From positions 930,001 to 994,000 of the forward strand of contig CM055615.1 in the NCBI GenBank assembly GCA_029379385.1: a stretch of 64,000 nt of DNA, read 5' to 3'. Positions 60,792-64,000 of the stretch are shown in pieces. Each line of letters begins with the position of its first letter. Within the stretch, counting starts at the first letter, position 1. Under the pieces are notes generated by a model. That model saw only the letters and a program-made list of their open reading frames with translations. It was not told where the DNA came from and ran no database searches. The position numbers and the translations under genes were made by a program. This DNA comes from Quillaja saponaria. Lineage: Eukaryota; Streptophyta; Magnoliopsida; Fabales; Quillajaceae.

Positions 60792-62471
60792 ATGGATCCT
60801 TTCTTCATTTTTGGCTTACTTCTCTTGGCTCTCTTTCTCTCTGTTTCTTTTCTTCTCTACCTTTCCCGTAGAGCCTATGCTTCTCTCCCCAACCCTCCGC
60901 CGGGGAAGCTCGGCTTCCCCGTCGTCGGCGAGAGTCTCGAATTTCTCTCCACCCGACGCAAAGGTGTTCCTGAGAAATTCGTCTTCGACAGAATGGCCAA
61001 ATACTGTCGGGATGTCTTTAAGACATCAATATTGGGAGCAACCACCGCCGTCATGTGCGGCACCGCCGGTAACAAATTCTTGTTCTCCAACGAGAAAAAA
61101 CACGTCACTGGTTGGTGGCCGAAATCTGTAGAGCTGATTTTCCCAACCTCACTTGAGAAATCATCCAACGAAGAATCCATCATGATGAAACAATTCCTTC
61201 CCAACTTCTTGAAACCAGAACCTTTGCAGAAGTACATACCCGTTATGGACATAATTACCCAAAGACACTTCAATACAAGCTGGGAAGGACGCAACGTGGT
61301 CAAAGTGTTTCCTACGGCTGCCGAATTCACCACGTTGCTGGCTTGTCGGGTATTCCTCAGTGTTGAGGATCCCATTGAAGTAGCCAAGATTTCAGAGCCA
61401 TTTGAAATCTTAGCTGCTGGGTTTCTTTCAATACCCATAAATCTTCCGGGTACCAAATTAAATAAAGCGGTTAAGGCAGCGGATCAGATTAGAGACGCAA
61501 TTGTACAGATTTTGAAACGGAGAAGGGTTGAAATTGCGGAGAATAAAGCAAATGGAATGCAAGATATAGCGTCCATGTTGTTGACGACACCAACTAATGC
61601 TGGGTTTTATATGACCGAGGCTCACATTTCTGAGAAAATTTTGGGTATGATTGTTGGTGGCCGTGATACTGCTAGTACTGTTATCACCTTCATCATCAAG
61701 TATTTGGCAGAGAATCCTGAAATTTATAATAAGGTCTATGAGGGTATGCAATTTTCTTTTACTTACTTTGGCTTCCTAATTTAAATTTCCTTATTCATTT
61801 CTTTCATTATGATTAAGTAGTATGATTTATCATTGAAATTAATTAATGTACCCAAAAAAATAAAATTGTATTTTAACATTGGATTCGTTAATTAAAACAG
61901 AGCAAATGGAAGTGGTAAAGTCAAAGAAACCAGGTGAGTTGCTGAACTGGGAAGATGTGCAGAAAATGAAGTACTCTTGGTGCGTAGCATGTGAAGCTAT
62001 GCGACTTGCTCCTCCTGTTCAAGGTGGTTTCAAGGTGGCCATTAATGACTTTGTGTATTCTGGGTTCAACATTCGCAAGGGTTGGAAGGTAATTTCAAAT
62101 GCTTTAAAATGCTTAATTAATTAATATATGATTGATGATTGATGATACTATGTATGTATGACATGCAGTTATATTGGAGTGCCATTGCAACACACATGAA
62201 TCCAGAATATTTCCCAGAACCTGAGAAATTCAACCCCTCAAGGTTTGAAGGGAAGGGACCAGTACCTTACAGCTTCGTACCCTTCGGAGGCGGACCTCGG
62301 ATGTGTCCCGGGAAAGAGTATTCCCGGCTGGAAACACTTGTTTTCATGCATCATTTGGTGACGAGGTACAATTGGGAGAAAGTGTATCCCACAGAGAAGA
62401 TAACAGTGGATCCAATGCCATTCCCTGTCAACGGCCTCCCCATTCGCCTTATTCCTCACAAGCACCAATGA
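60792..62471 (+). CDS. Cytochrome P450, CYP716-type (triterpene oxidase family)
   Basis: Exons 60792-61743, 61901-62088 and 62169-62471 give 480 residues, the usual CYP716 length. The start [20 protein letters not shown] is an ER membrane anchor, followed by the Pro hinge [21 protein letters not shown]-helix GGRDT is at 289-293 (Thr293), ExxR is EAMR at 349-352, the PERF-region is FNPSRF at 401-406, and the haem loop [10 protein letters not shown] is at 419-428 (Cys426). Exon 2 wording such as [18 protein letters not shown] is characteristic of the clade. CYP716A enzymes oxidise beta-amyrin, alpha-amyrin or lupeol, often at C-28, in the ER with a P450 reductase; the exact substrate here is inference. 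The start at 60792 is chosen over 60729 because the anchor begins there. No defects. Confidence 0.94.
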
Positions 62472-63262
62472 AAGAATTTGCTCACAAACTTATTAATTAG
62501 TTAATCAAGTTGTGATCATACTATATCATTATGTGTCTATTTTCACTCAAGTTCTTTTACTACGTACACTACGATATTGTTAATCTTGTACTTTTCATTA
62601 TATTTAGTACTGTTGATTAATTAAGTGTTTAATAAGTTTGCTGGTTGGCATATAGCTTATTGCCTCCAAATATTCCAAATCAAGCTTTCATTCTATTTTT
62701 GTATTGTAAACCAATGCCAAATAAAATAGTTGATATTATTGGGGGTTATGACCCATAAAACCCCATTTCAATTCGTACACTGCAACACAAATGATCCAAA
62801 ACATAGAAACAAGACTCACAACTCACAACTCACAACTCACAACTCACAACATTCACAGAGGCTTCAAAGTATCCATTGAGAAGATTTCTAGATCAGTCAT
62901 TCTCTTTCTGAGTGTTCAAATGGTGAATTTCAAAAACTTCCAGTTTATCACACCTTTTTCATTTAATTTAGTCCAAAACAATGCATTTGATTTATGCCAT
63001 ACAAGTTTTTAATAAAATTCTTATGATAGATGCCAATCAATATAATGCTGAAAATACTATCTCTAGTAGAACTTGTTCAACACTATAAAGAGAGCTGAGG
63101 AGTTAACATTAACTCATTCAGGTTGCGAGGCTTAAATTGTATCTTTTCCACGCCCTTCTAACTATTTCGGAACTATCAATATATGGAGGGATAACCACAG
63201 CAGTCACGGTGTCACTGCACCACTCCTTTTCGGTGTGCTTCTTCAAACCCCAAAACTCTTTA
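62472..63262. other. 3' flank of the P450 gene
   Basis: AT-rich spacer with a 7-bp satellite-like tract at 62814-62848. Short ORFs at 62791-63012 and 63137-63319 have no support. Confidence 0.45.
62814..62848. repeat. (ACTCACA)5 short tandem repeat
   Basis: Five exact 7-base units in a row. Confidence 0.95.
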
Positions 63263-63734
63263 GGGTCTGTTTGGATCCTAAAATTGGAATTACTGTTTCA
63301 TATAATATCTAAACCCTAGCTTACAATTTTTCAGGGGTTGTTTAATTTTCACTCATAGACCCCAAAATTAAAACTACTACAGAAATGGGAGTTTAGATCT
63401 AGAAATATGAAGTAAAAACTTAACGGTAGAGTTTGGTGAAAGATGCAAAGAATCGTTAAGTAGAGAAAGAATGACGAAAGAGAAAATAGAGAGGATAAAC
63501 AAAGAGTGTGGAGAGACAGAGCCACACCAGGTTTTCGTTGATGTTCCGATAAAATTTTGACCTCTGCTTGCTATGGCGTTCTCTGAGACTCTGGCAGAAG
63601 AGAGAACTAGAAAAACTGGAATTGCAATTTTTAGGGGGTACCCCTAAAGATTGGAGGAGGTCAGTTTTAGTTATTCAGCTGGTAAATTGCAAGTCTAGTT
63701 CTTAGGGCCTAATTCCAGGCAACCAAACGGGACC
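63263..63734. mobile_element. Tourist/PIF-Harbinger-like MITE
   Basis: Tips GGGTCTGTTTGGATCC and, reverse complemented, GGTCCCGTTTGGTTGCC match at 9 of the first 12 positions and have the GTTTGG core common in these elements. It is flanked by a TTA trinucleotide on both sides (63260-63262 and 63735-63737), the expected target duplication. The 472-bp interior has no ORF. Confidence 0.6.
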
Positions 63735-64000
63735 TTACTTATTTTGCAGTTTTTGATGCCTCAAGGGCTTTAGGGATTTAGGGGTTGAATGCACAATACG
63801 TAACCCAATTGGAAGAGAACGAGCTTTTCGAGGGCCCGTCAAAGCCACACCTACTCCCCATTCATCCATACCAAAATAAGAGTCCAATTGCACAAACCTT
63901 ATAATTTTAATTAAAAGTGAAATTCATAATACAAATTATAATTTTTTTTTAATTCGTAAGTTAGAAAAAGAATTAAGAAAATAATATTTTTATAAAATAA
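63735..64000. other. Window end, nothing recognised
   Basis: AT-rich sequence past the MITE; no gene, repeat end or regulatory element is supported. Confidence 0.4.

Overview
The window is nuclear DNA of a eudicot plant, probably woody or perennial. The evidence is AT-rich intergenic DNA, GT-AG introns with T-rich acceptors, and plant-specific families: an OVATE protein, BAHD acyltransferases, a CYP716 P450, a Raf-like kinase, a CAD1-type MACPF protein and plant MULE and LTR transposons. I cannot name the species.

Layout. 2.47-3.64 kb: intact single-exon OVATE family repressor (+). 4.21-10.09 kb: a Mutator-like element (MULE) with a 10-bp target duplication. Its terminal inverted repeats (TIRs) are packed with palindromes, and it carries a broken mudrA transposase plus a nearly intact plant-mobile-domain (PMD) gene. 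11.7-13.3 kb: a dispersed repeat duplicated in tandem, with an inverted relative at 0.24-0.64 kb. 13.9-18.4 kb: a ten-exon gene, assembled here by splice phase, for a 202-residue tail-anchored-looking membrane protein I do not recognise. 18.7-23.6 kb: a second MULE, with a decayed FAR1-type transposase (-).

24.9-46.0 kb: a tandem array of four BAHD acyltransferase loci (+). Copies at 25.0, 29.5 and 38.3 kb are broken; only the 466-residue copy at 44.6 kb is intact. The blocks holding copies 2 and 3 are a colinear segmental duplication, and the second block is interrupted by a probable solo LTR of about 2.7 kb. A 3.9-kb non-autonomous Ty3/Gypsy Tat-like element (5-bp duplication, about 410-bp LTRs) sits between copies 3 and 4 and carries an antisense ORF remnant.

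47.8-51.1 kb: six-exon Raf-like kinase (+). 52.8-59.6 kb: seven-exon CAD1-like MACPF gene (+) with a GC-AG intron and a MITE in intron 1. 60.8-62.5 kb: three-exon CYP716-type P450 (+). 63.26-63.73 kb: a Tourist-like MITE.

Functional reading. The intact BAHD gene lies 15 kb from a CYP716 gene, whose family oxidises triterpenes. This could be the edge of a specialised-metabolism locus, but no oxidosqualene cyclase is visible and two ordinary signalling genes lie between them. The rest of the window is mostly transposon turnover. No tRNA, rRNA or CRISPR was seen.
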